Positions 1 through 11,005 of a stretch of DNA of 64,000 bases are shown here, in pieces (the first letter of the stretch is position 1; the number at the start of each line of letters is the position of its first letter). Source of the stretch: Liolophura sinensis (lineage: Eukaryota > Mollusca > Polyplacophora > Chitonida > Chitonidae); NCBI RefSeq assembly GCF_032854445.1, contig NC_088302.1:57702237-57766236 (forward strand). The letters run 5' to 3'. The notes under the pieces are model-generated. The model had not been told where the DNA came from. It saw only the letters and a list, made by a program, of their open reading frames with translations, and ran no database searches. Both the position numbers and the translations under genes were made by a program.

Positions 1-442
1 AAGTGAGCTTAAAGCTTTCCACTGAGAGCTGACCGAGGAACATCCCCCTTCTCTATTGCTTCCAGACTCGGTTATTTTAGCCCCTTTGGTGAGAAAACCC
101 TTGTAATAACTTTAGAACAAAAAAGTCCAAGCGGAAGACTAAGCTGCTGACAACTAGCCACCAGTTACCGAGTGTCAGTTAGTCCGTGTGTCGGATGGAT
201 GGCGGTGTGGATTACTTCAGTCTACTGAGTAGCAGCTATTTATCAGTATCATCTCTACCCCCACATCACTGGCCCTGGTGACAGCTCAGACACAGGGACG
301 TTTTCACACGACACCAAATGGTGCTTAAAACTTAAACGGTTTTAATGTGCCTACAGTGGCCTTTGGCTTGCACGTGGCAGTAGGTTTTCACACACACGAC
401 AACACGGTATTTTACTGGTTGAGACACAATTGACTTCCACGA
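1..442. other. non-coding flank, nothing recognised
   Basis: There is no open frame of protein character, no repeat and no RNA gene that I can support. Composition is moderate, and the 43-bp array begins at its right end. Confidence 0.5.
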
Positions 443-1125
443 TCATGATAAACTGGACACATAATATTGACACATGTGAACGATGATGATATACTGGGTA
501 CATAATGTCATGTCATGATATTTATTCAATTGGTGTTTTACGCCGTACTCAAGAATATTTCACTGCGGCCAGCATTATGGTGGGAGGAAACCGGGCAGAG
601 TCCGGGGGGAAACCCACGACCATCCGCAGGTTGCTAGCAGACTGTCCACGTACGGCAGGAGAGGAAGCCAGCATGAGCTGGACTTGAACTCACAGCGACC
701 ACATTGGTGAGAGACTCCTAGGTCATTACGCTGCGCTAGCGCGCTAACCAAGTGAGCCACGGAGGCTCCCTCATGATACATGTAAACGATGATGATATAC
801 TGGGTACATAATGTCATGATATATATAAACGATGATGATATACTGGATACATGATGTCATGACACATGTAAACGATGATGATATATTGGACACATGAGGT
901 CATGGTATATGTGAACGATGATGATATGCTAGGCACATAATATCATGATACATGTGAACGGTGATGATATATTGGACATATGATGTTATGATACATATAA
1001 TAATGATGATATACTGGACACATGATGTCATGACACATGTGAACGATGATGATATACTGACCAGGATGTCATAATACATGTGAACGATGATGGTATACTG
1101 GACACATGATGTCATGATACGTGTA
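443..1125. repeat. 43-bp tandem array, interrupted by a SINE
   Basis: The unit contains AACGATGATGATATACTGG followed by ACACATGATGTCATGA, at a spacing of 43 bases (for example 785, 828, 871). About ten diverged copies lie on both sides of the inserted element at 521-770. The minus-strand 79-residue open frame inside it is a by-product. Confidence 0.9.
521..770 (-). mobile_element. full-length-looking tRNA-derived SINE with 8-bp target-site duplication
   Basis: Read on the minus strand, the element starts with a tRNA-like head. An A-box-like TGGCTCACTTGG lies at 759-748 and a B-box-like GAGTTCAAGTCC at 691-680. A ~150-bp body follows, ending in a short A/T tail (AATAAA). It is flanked by TCATGATA at 513-520 and 771-778. 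The array units around it give the empty-site sequence, so the boundaries are well supported. It resembles tRNA-derived SINEs with a conserved core that are widespread in molluscs; a MetaSINE/RUDI-like assignment is my guess. It would be transcribed by RNA polymerase III and mobilised by a partner LINE. Confidence 0.8.
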
Positions 1126-1315
1126 ATCCTCTTCCACAAACAGATTAATGAGCTTAATGCTGATACATGATCCCAATTTGCTACAAGTTTTTACTTGTGG
1201 AAGACAGTGTGGACAATTCAAACTTTTGACTCGCTAGAAGAAACCCCCACTGTCGGGAAACGTCCGAATATGCAGGTTTTTATCTTATCGCGTTTCGGTT
1301 TTAAAGTGGAATAGG

Positions 1316-1631
1316 ATATGTCAGGTGTTGTATCAAAGCGACAGTGTCCAATATGGGCCAAGGGGGCAATGTCCAATATGTAAGGTGTTTATCAAAGCGA
1401 CATTGTCCAATATGGCCAAAGAGACAGTGTCCAATATGTAAGGTGTTTATCAAAGGGACAGTGTCCCATATGGGCAAATGGGGCAGTGTCCAATATGCAA
1501 GGTGTTTATCAAAGGGACAGTGTCCAATATGGCCAAAGAGACAGTGTCCAATATGTATGGTGTTTATCAAAGCCACAGTGTCCAATATGGGCAAAGGGGG
1601 CAGTGTCCAATATGTAAGGTGTTGTATCAAA
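1316..1631. repeat. 58-59-bp tandem array
   Basis: Five copies of a unit containing CAGTGTCCAATATG twice, plus AAGGTGTTTATCAAAG. Successive GGTGTT strings start at about 1384, 1442, 1501 and 1559. The open frames on both strands are translations of the repeat. Confidence 0.9.
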
Positions 1632-2641
1632 CTTTGCTGAAAGCCCAAAATCGACAGGTTTTATGCCAGCATGCCAAAGCCAGATACTCTTCGGACAAAA
1701 TACATAATTTGGAATTATTCAAATTCTTGAGATACTCTATGATAATGAGTGCAGGGAAACCCATGGGGATACCCTTTTATAATGAGTGCAGGAAACCCAT
1801 GGGTAAGCTCTGGTTTGTGGTAACTTACGGTAACAGTCAAGAGGCTGTTCCTTCCTCAGGAGAGGGATATAAACCAGCATCAGTAGACAAAAACTGAGAG
1901 GAATGGAAGACATTCACTAAATAGCCCTGGTTGAGAGCACAAGTGGTGAAGTGAAGTGCAAGCCGCTGGGATTATTATATGACAGAAGTAGGTCCGTCAG
2001 CTCGAGCGGTTAGCACTCACCACCTGCCGGATCACTCCGCGTCGCATGTGTATCCGAGCAAAAAATGAAACCCTGAGGAATATGCACTTCAAAAGGACGT
2101 TTTCTCCAATAATATCGTTGTAGACTTGGTATAGGATGTTTTGGCTTACCAGCAAATTTTGACAGCTCGGACGGTATTCGTGATAAAACAACACTTTGGT
2201 AGTTAAAATCTTCTACTATACATTACCACTAACTTCCTAATATGACATCAGCATATACGATCGTAAGCTAGATGATTTCCGGTAACCAGTATAGCCCAGG
2301 CTTTAAAACGGAAATTAAAATACACATCTTTTTTTTTATTCTTTATTATGAAGTTTTATTTCTTCAGTATAACAGGTCATAAGCCCGTGTACATGCATAC
2401 ATCTACTGACCACGGTGGTATGTAATTAGATTCAAACGTCTGTACAGACAAGAGAAACAATACACAAGAGAAATAACCACAGATGTCTTGTATTGTCCAT
2501 GTATTTCCTATCTGGTACTAGTGTACAGTTGTTGCGAACAAATTTTACAAGTATCCACGAGTTTATGTGTTACTACTTAAAACTTGCGTACTACCAACAC
2601 CCTGGTTCTCACAGGCATACTTGTGCTTATACGTGCGTCCC
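1632..2641. other. unique sequence, no gene recognised
   Basis: About 1 kb of single-copy DNA. Short open frames exist on both strands, but none has recognisable protein features. T- and A-rich stretches occur near 2330-2360. Confidence 0.4.
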
Positions 2642-3403
2642 TATGTAGCTCGGTAGTAAGCGGGGTTAGATACAGTTGTCACACAGACCTCCAGACATCC
2701 GGAAGGCTCCGTACATATTTGTAGCTTCATAGTAAGCGGGGTTAGATACAGTTGTCACACAGACCTCCAGACGTCCGGAAGGCTCCGTACATATTTTGTA
2801 GCTCGGTAGTAAGCGGGGTTAGATACAGTTGTCACACAGACTTCCAGACGCCCGGAACGTTCCGTACATATTTGTAGCTTCATAGTAAGCGGGGTTAGAC
2901 ACAGTTGTCACACAGACCTCCAGACGTCCGGAAGGCTCCATACATATTTGTAGCTTCGTAGTAAGCGGGTTTAGATACAGTTGTCACGCAGATCTCCAGA
3001 CGTCCGGAACGTTCCGTATATATTTGTAGCTTGGTAGTAAGCGGGGTTAGATACAGTTGTCACACAGATCTCCAGACGTCCGGAACGCTCCGTACATATT
3101 TGTAGCTTCGTAGTAAGCGGGGTTAGATACAGTTGTCACACAGATCTCCAGACGTCCGGAACGCTCCGTACATATTTGTAGCTTCGTAGTAAGCGGGGTT
3201 AGATACAGTTGTCACACAGATCTCCAGACGTCCGGAACGCTCCGTACATATTTGTAGCTTCGTAGTAAGCGGGGTTAGATACAGTTGTCACACAGATCTC
3301 CAGACGTCCGGAACGCTCCGTACATATTTGTAGCTTCGTAGTAAGCGGGGTTAGATACAGTTGTTACATAGATCTACAGACTTCATGAACGCTCTGTACA
3401 TAT
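2642..3403. repeat. 76-bp tandem array
   Basis: Ten copies of a unit containing GTAGTAAGCGGGGTTAGATA and CCAGACGTCCGGAACGCTCC. The later copies are almost identical while the first and last have drifted, the usual pattern of homogenised array centres. Confidence 0.93.
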
Positions 3404-4454
3404 CCGTCACCTCACAGTGTTACACTCACTGTAGAATTTACAAACCTAAGAGTCAAAGCGTTTGTTGGCGAATCCTTGGCAAAATACATGTAGTTTATTA
3501 ATCAATACCTTGAGGCGTAGGTTGAAATCATCACATTTTACACTGGATGCATGAATACTATAAGAAAAAATACAAAACGAGGTGTGTACAAGTCGTAAGG
3601 ACAACTGCTTCAGTATATTACTATCCACAAAAGGATAATTTACCATTGCAAACTGAATGAGTGACTTCTGTTAAAAGGCGGCGTGAAAGACGGTGTATAG
3701 ATAATCCTTGTACAATACAAGTGCAAATAAGTTGTATTATATATCAGGACTATATGGCATCTCCTGGCAAATGACACTATTCAGGTATTTCCATCATACA
3801 TTACATTTTATAGCACAAGAGCTTTATCGTTATGTCAGCGGGCTAACGTTAGGTAGACATATCGCTGACTACCGTAAACATAACAAGCTATTCGTAAGTA
3901 ACCAATAGTTAGACAAAGATTGGACGACTGCAAACAGCTGGGTAGACACTGAGCACAAGCACTCGCCTCTGTATGGGCCCACACAGCCCACAAAAACACA
4001 AGCTAATATTTCCCCCCATTTTACACTCGATTAACTTTGGAGGGAGCATATTTTCCTACCACGAGGCGTGAAATTTCCTATCAGGTTTTCAATGGGAGGG
4101 TTCCAATGGCTTTCAGCTCGACAGTCTGATCTAGGCCGTGTAGTCGAGCTGCCTCATGTACGTCCCCTATACATGAGCAAAGTTGGGGGAGCGGGTCTGT
4201 ACAGAGCCAAACAGATCCGTGGTGTTCTCAAACTCACTCAAACGACTATCCCTTGTACAGCCCTTCCTGAAAGGGTTTTCATCTAATTGGCTATTAGTTG
4301 TTTGACGGTCGGAATGTGAAAACCCGTCATTTTAAAACAGCTGCCATTATTTCCGACTTCTCAACTGTAAAGTTTTCTAAAACTCAAAACCTGAACAGTC
4401 ACGTCTTTTCTCCTCATAATCACATTACTTTTTTTTTCACCCCTGGACCATTCT
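3404..4454. other. unique sequence, no gene recognised
   Basis: Single-copy DNA with short open frames only (up to 72 codons), none resembling a known protein. Confidence 0.4.
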
Positions 4455-4714
4455 TCAATAGGACATTATAGATTCCAATAGGCTAATGTCAATAATATGT
4501 TCCATGAGAGAGACACCATAGCCATACAGGCTAAATTCGATAATATCTTCTATGAGATGGACACCATTTTCCAATAGGCTAATGTCAAAAATATGTTCCA
4601 TGAGATAGACACCATAGTCCAATAGGCTAATGTCAATAATATGTTCTTTGTGATTGACACCGTAGTCGAATAGGCTAATGTCAGTAATGTTGTGTATAAC
4701 TGACACCACAGTCG
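4455..4714. repeat. 48-bp tandem array
   Basis: Five diverged copies of a unit with AATAGGCTAATGTCAATAAT and TGTTCCATGAGATAGACACC. Because 48 is a multiple of three, a minus-strand frame of 84 codons stays open; it is not a gene. Confidence 0.88.
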
Positions 4715-4927
4715 TGTGTATAGATTCAAGTCACTAATACCAGAACATACTGGAAGGAGACGATGTACTCCAGGGCGTTCTATGAGACTGAAATCTTAAG
4801 ATAGTCCAGCTATTTACGCTAGGCCCACGTTTTATTTATCTGGGAAGAAAACATCTGTTATCCCTGATTTTTTCATGATTTATTTGAGACGAAAATAAAG
4901 ATCCGAGCCTTGCATCTCTGCTCTGTA

Positions 4928-6285
4928 CAATCCCGTCTCAACTGATGGTGCAGGAAGTCCTGAAATACGAGTATGTGCAATGTATCAATAGGCCTAAGTG
5001 TGCCAGACCAGTGTCAGACTGGCTGGACACACTGACGACTCAATCCCGTCTCAACTGATAGTGCAGTAAGTCATGAACTACGAGTATGCGCAATGTATCA
5101 ATAGGGCTAAGTGTGCCAGACCAGTGTCAGACTGGCTGGACACACTGACGAATCAATCCCGTCTCAACTGATGGTGCAGGAAGTCATGAACTACGAGTAT
5201 GTGCAATGTATCAATAGGGCTAAGTGTGCCAGACCAGTGTCAGACTGGCTGGACACACTGACGACTCAATCCCGTTTCCACTGATGGTGCAGGAAGTCAT
5301 GAAATACGAGTATGTGCAATGTATCAATAGGCCTAAATGTGCCAGACCAGTGTCAGACTGGGTGGACACACTGACGACTCAATCCCGTCTCAACTGATGG
5401 TGCAGGAAGTCCTGAAATACGAGTATGTGCAATGTATCAATAGGGCTGAGTGTGCCAGACCAGTGTCAGACTGGGTGGACACACTGACGACTCAATCCCG
5501 TCTCAACTGATGGTGCAGGAAGTCATGAACTACGAGTATGTGCAATGTATCAATAGGGCTAAGTGTGCCAGACCAGTGTCAGACTGGGTGGACACACTGA
5601 CGAATCAATCCCGTCTCAACTGATGGTGCAGGAAGTCATGAACTACGAGTATGCGCAATGTATCAATAGGGCTAAGTGTGCCAGACCAGTGTCAAACTAA
5701 CTGGACACACTGACGAATCAATCCCGTCTCAACTGATGGTGCAGGAAGTCATGAACTACGAGTATGTGCAATGTATCAATAGGGCTAAGTGTGCCAGACC
5801 AGTGTCAGACTGGGGGGACACACTGACGACTCAATCCCGTTTCCACTGATGGTGCAGGAAGTCATGAAATACGAGTATGTGCAATGTATCAATAGGCCTA
5901 AATGTGCCAGACCAGTGTCAGACTGGGTGGACACACTGACGACTCAATCCCGTCTCAACTGATGGTGAAGGAAGTCCTGAAATACGAGTATGTGCAATGT
6001 ATCAATAGGGCTGAGTGTGCCAGACCAGTGTCAGACTGGGTGGACACACTGACGGCTCAATCCCGTCTCAACTGATGGTGCAGTAAGTCATGAACTACGA
6101 GTATGCGCAATGTATCAATAGGGCTAAGTGTGCCAGACCAGTGTCAGACTGGCTGGACACACTGACGACTCAATCCCGTCTCAACTGATGGTGCAGGAAG
6201 TCATGAACTACGAGTATGTGCAATGTATCAATAGGCCTAAGTGTGCCAGACCAGTGTCAGACTGGCTGGACACACTGACGACTCA
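4928..6285. repeat. 113-bp satellite array with an internal hairpin
   Basis: Twelve copies of a 113-bp unit (1358 bp in total). Each contains CAATCCCGTCTCAACTGATG, TACGAGTATGTGCAATG and an imperfect dyad, GTGTGCCAGACCAGT facing ACTGGCTGGACACAC across the loop GTCAG. The dyad folds into 14 base pairs with one bulged A on each side. The first copies and the last are as well conserved as the middle. Confidence 0.95.
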
Positions 6286-7046
6286 AAATCCTTCCCCTGC
6301 CTTTGATCAAAAAAAAGTTTGAGTGAAAACGGCAACTAATTTCCACTTAATTAGAGAGTACAACATTTGGAAATTGATGCACTATGATACCTACCCCTGA
6401 CTATAATCGGCTATCCGCTTTACCTTCGTTGTGGTCGAATTAAGTGACCGATTTAATGACTAACATGTAATTCAGTGAATGAATGATTCTGTTCGGTGTT
6501 AGCATTACGGTCATCTCGTGGCCAGACATAGATTTGAAGGAATACATGGAATCTAAGGGTCAGGTCCGAAATTCATACACCACGCGTAGGTCAGTCGATA
6601 GTCGCAAAACACATTTCCAAAACAACCTACATCATTTCCCAAGGGAGTATGTAAGGAATAATACATAAATAGTAAATAAATCTGGCAACATGTAAGAGAG
6701 AAGCAGTCATGAGTTTTTAACAATGCAGGGGAGACAGTCGATATTTCAAGGAATGATATCCAATTTAAATTTCGAACTCGTACTCCGTGGACACTTTTCT
6801 GGCAGAATACACATTTAGGTATATATATTCCAGCAGTACTTTGATTACAGCTGTTTATAAAGCGGTGATGTCATGAATATGAATGCTTATACAGCCCCAG
6901 AGCCCCAGACTAAGAGCAATTAGATACAATATCATCCCTATTCTCTGTTAACGACTCCATTGTCTTCGCTGCTCTGGTTTTACTCTCTACACTGTAACTC
7001 TTTTATTACACATTTACTAACATGTTATATCGTAGTTTCGTGTGCC
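6286..7046. other. unique sequence, no gene recognised
   Basis: AT-leaning single-copy DNA. The short frame at 6483-6668 has no recognisable features. Confidence 0.4.
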
Positions 7047-7202
7047 AATGACAGTTGCACGGCAGTTTACTCCTGTGACAGTTGTATTACAATTCACTCC
7101 TGTGACAGTTGCACGGTAGTTTACTCCTGTGACATTTACGTTATAGTTTACCCCTGTGACAGTTGTATTGCAGTTTACTCCTGGGACAGTTGCATTGCAG
7201 CT
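7047..7202. repeat. 27-bp tandem array
   Basis: About six copies of a unit built on GACAGTTGCACGGCAGTTTA then CTCCTGT. Frames stay open on both strands because 27 is divisible by three (a nine-residue repeat with Cys at fixed spacing). Confidence 0.85.
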
Positions 7203-8025
7203 TGCCTCCTTAAAATTTGCATTATACCTAACACCTTTGACAAATTGCACGACATTTTTATACTTGTTTCACCTTTCGCTTTCATTCACGTGTCCCTTTC
7301 ATCAAGTTTCGGTTTAGTGCTGTGCCTCACGTGTCTATTAGACAGAGGCTCTGGCACTGAGACAAGAACCAAACAGCTGACAGGCGAAGCCGAAGAAAAA
7401 AGCACGGAAATAACTGTAAAGATTTAATTTACGCCTGTTACGCAAATGACAGGCGTGGGGATAAAAGCAAAATACTGTGCTGTTACAAAAAGAGTAGAAA
7501 AAGAGATTTACCGGGTAACTGTAAATTCTGCCTGAACATCCTTTCAAATTGTGCAGGGGTTAATATTGGCTTCACAAACGAGTGTTGGAAGTCGTACGGA
7601 AGTTGGAAGCGAGTGTTTGATGATCTGGAATCAGCAGATGTGTCTCACACACTCGTGCCAGTCGGGCACGTGTATTGGAACCATGTGGCCATGCACGTTA
7701 TATAGACACGTGCTTCACAATTTGATGAGGCAAAGCCCTATGGTATTTCCGGGAATAGTTGTAGATGCAATCTAGTGATCATCTTGTCCGAACACCCTCC
7801 CCCCACCCCCCAACCACCACCACCACCACCACAACAAAGACTTAACATTTTGGTAAAGGATAACCTAATAAAGAAACAGCGAGCTGTATACATGCAAAAC
7901 TTCCGGGTGTGGAACTCTCAGTCTGGGATCAGGCGTCTCCTCATTTGATATCACACGGCTTACTGATTAAAGGGCAAATCAAGTTTATATAAGATACATG
8001 TGCATGAAACCACTTCAGAATCGTC
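7203..8025. other. unique sequence with a C/A-rich tract
   Basis: No gene recognised. Around 7794-7834 lies a C-rich run followed by a CCA/CAC microsatellite. Confidence 0.45.
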
Positions 8026-8709
8026 GAGGATATACAACATGATGAATTAAACGACAATGTTGAGGATATACAACATGATGAATTAAACGATAATGTTGAG
8101 GATATACAACATGATGAATCAAACGATAATGTTGAGGATATACAACATGATGAATTAAACGACAATGTTGAGGATATACAACATGATGAATTAAACGATA
8201 ATGTTGAGGATATACAACATGATGAATTAAACGACAATGTTGAGGATATACAACATGATGAATTAAACGACAATGTTGAGGATATACAACATGATGAATT
8301 AAACGACAATGTTGAGGATATACAACATGATGAATTAAACGACAATGTTGAGGATATACAACATGATGAATTAAACGATAATGTTGAGGATATACAACAT
8401 GATGAATTAAACGATAATGTTGAGGATATACAACATGATGAATTAAACGACAATGTTGAGGATATACAACATGATGAATTAAACGACAATGTTGAGGATA
8501 TACAACATGATGAATTAAACGACAATGTTGAGGATATACAACATGATGAATTAAACGATAATGTTGAGGATATACTACATGATGAATTAAACGACAATGT
8601 TGAGGATATACAACATGATGAATTAAACGATAATATTGAGGATATACAACATGATGAATTAAACGATAATGCTGAGGATATACTACATGATCAATTAAAC
8701 GACAATGTG
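8026..8709. repeat. 36-bp tandem array, stop-free in several frames
   Basis: Nineteen copies of a unit made of GAGGATATACAACATGATGA then ATTAAACGACAATGTT. Variation is almost limited to a C/T change in the last third. Two minus-strand frames (218 and 237 codons) and one plus-strand frame (repeating EDIQHDELNDNV, without an ATG) are open throughout, because 36 is a multiple of three and the unit lacks stops in those frames. There is no splice or homology support for a protein. Confidence 0.95.
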
Positions 8710-8720
8710 AAACTGATGGA

Positions 8721-10353
8721 GTATACACAATTTTGGGATGTTGTATGCTGAAGTTTGGGATGTTGTATACTAAAGTTTGGGATGTTGTATACTCAAGTTT
8801 GGGATGATGTATACTGAAGTTTGGGATGATGTATACTGAAGTTTGGGGTGAGGTATACAGAAGTTTGGGATGTTGTATACTGAAGTTTGGGATGATGTAT
8901 ACAGAAGTTTGGGATGTTGTATACTGAAGTTTGGGATGTTGTATACTTAAGTTTGGGATGATGTATACTGAAGTTTGGGATGTTGTATACTTAAGTTTGG
9001 GATGATGTATACTGAAGTTTGGGATGTTGTATACTGAAGTTTGGGATGATGTATACTGAAGTTTGGGATGATGTATACTAAAGTTTGGGATGGTGTATAT
9101 TGAAGTTTGGGATGTTGTATACTAAAGTTTGGGATGATGTACACTAAAGTTTGGGATGTTGTATACTGAAGTTTGGGATGATGTATACTGAAGTTTGGGA
9201 TGTTGTATACAGAAGTTTGGGATGATGTATACTAAAGTTTGGGATGATGTATGTATACTAAAGTTTGGGATGATGTATACTTAAGTTTGGGATGATGTAT
9301 ACTGAAGTTTGGGATGTTGTATACTGAAGTTTGTGATGTTGTATACTGAAGTTTGGGATGTTGTATACTGAAGTTTGGGATGATGTATACTGAAGTTTGG
9401 GATGTTGTATACTAAAGTTTGGGATGATGTATACTAAAGTTTGGGATGATGTATACTGAAGTTTGGGATGATGTATATTGAAGTTTGGGATGTTGTATAC
9501 TAAAGTTTGGGATGATGTATACTTAAGTTTGGGATGATGTATACTAAAGTTTGGGATGATGTATACTGAAGTTTGGGATGATGTATACTTAAGTTTGGGA
9601 TGATGTATACTTAAGTTTGGGATGATGTATACTTAGGTTTGGGATGAAGTATACTTAAGTTTAGGATGATGTATACTGAAGTTTGGGATGATGTATACTG
9701 AAGTTTGGGATGATGTATACTTAAGTTTGGGATGATGTATACTTAAGTTTGGGATGATGTATACTTAAGTTTGGGATGAAGTATACTTAAGTTTAGGATG
9801 ATGTATACTGAAGTTTGGGATGATGTATACTGAAGTTTGGGATGATGTATACTGAAGTTTGGGATGATGTATACTAAAGTTTGGGATGATGTATACTGAA
9901 GTTTGGGATGATGTATACTGAAGTTTGGGATGTTGTATACTTAAGTTTGGGACGATGTATACTGAAGTTTGGGATGATGTATACTGAAGTTTGGGATGAT
10001 GTATACTGAAGTTTGGGATGATGTACACTGAAGTTTGGGATGATGTATACTGAAGTTTGGGACGATGTATACTTAAGTTTGGGATGATGTATACTGAAGT
10101 TTGGGATGATGTATACTGAAGTTTGGGAGGATGTATACTTAAGTTTGGGATGATGTATACTGAAGTTTGGGATGAAGTATACTTAAGTTTGGGATGATGT
10201 ATACTGAAGTTTGGGATGATGTATACTTAAGTTTGGGATGATGTATACTTAAGTTTGGGATGATGTATACTGAAGTTTGGGATGATGTATACTGAAGTTT
10301 GGGATGATGTATACTGAAGTTTGGGATGATGTATACTGAATTTTAGGATGTAT
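8721..10353. repeat. 22-bp tandem array, about 74 copies
   Basis: The unit is AAGTTTGGGATGATGTATAC plus two variable bases (TG, TT or TA). Positions that vary are ATGATG versus ATGTTG and the last two bases. Blocks of several units repeat in the same order (for example near 9590-9660 and 9718-9790), which points to multi-unit duplications. Confidence 0.96.
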
Positions 10354-10703
10354 ATTTATGACGAAATCTCGTTTACACCACAAAGCTTATCTCTGAACTC
10401 TTAGCTTTTGGTATCACATCTGGGAATGTTATCCGAGATAGAGAGACTTGTCTCAAACAGAGCTTTACACATGGCTATTACAGTAAATATTATCGCCTAT
10501 TAGGGACTACACTTTCTGTCGGCATCAAAAACTTTCTGGGGCACCAAATCGTCAACATAGTGAAATGCCCTCCCACAAAAGACGGCTGACATTCATTTCT
10601 GAAACTGTGTCATTTCTGTTCATCAGAAGGGAAATAAGTCTACCGGACAACTATCTGCTATGTTTGTGGGAGACCTTTTGGTCGAGTGGTTTAACATTTT
10701 ATT
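10354..10703. other. unique sequence, no gene recognised
   Basis: Short single-copy stretch between the 22-bp array and a SINE. I see nothing further in it. Confidence 0.4.
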
Positions 10704-11005
10704 GGCACCGGCACCGATAGCACAGTTGGTAGAGCGCCCGCTTCGGGAGCGGTAGATCCAGGATCAATCCTGGGTCGAGCCACACCTATTATCTTAAAAA
10801 GAGGGTTGTAACTTCAGCATGAACAGGATCCGTATCAGTAAAATGGCTCGGGTGGGGCAGTTTCCTTGCCTTCAGTAAGCCGTCTAAGTGAAGCAGCACT
10901 AGATAAAAGAGCGGTGGAAATCCGTCCTGCACTCTAAGGATTCCTCCGTCGTCAAATGACTGAAAAAATTGTTAAGTAAGAAGTTAAACCCCAAGCACTC
11001 ACTCC
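10704..11005 (+). mobile_element. tRNA-headed SINE, second family
   Basis: The head at about 10710-10784 folds like a tRNA: D arm AGCACAGTTGGTAGAGC, anticodon loop TTCGGGA (anticodon CGG, proline-like), and T arm CCAGG / CCTGG around ATCAAT. The acceptor stem is decayed, so this is not a working tRNA gene. The body contains GGTGGGGCAGTTTCCTTGCC and GTGGAAATCCGTCC, and it ends in AAACCCCAAGCACTCACTCC, a 3' end I associate with mollusc SINEs. I could not define clear target-site duplications. Confidence 0.75.

Noticed and set aside
2001-2065. tRNA-like string (GCGGTTAGCACTCACC) near 2010
   Set aside because: No T arm or acceptor pairing could be found.
4928-6285. Hammerhead ribozyme in the 113-bp satellite
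   Set aside because: The unit has CTGATGG and GGAAG strings, but the invariant CTGATGA and GAAA core with three stems cannot be arranged.
10710-10784. Possible tRNA-Pro gene (anticodon CGG)
   Set aside because: The acceptor stem has mismatches, and the sequence continues into a SINE body with a typical SINE 3' end, so it is a retroposon head.
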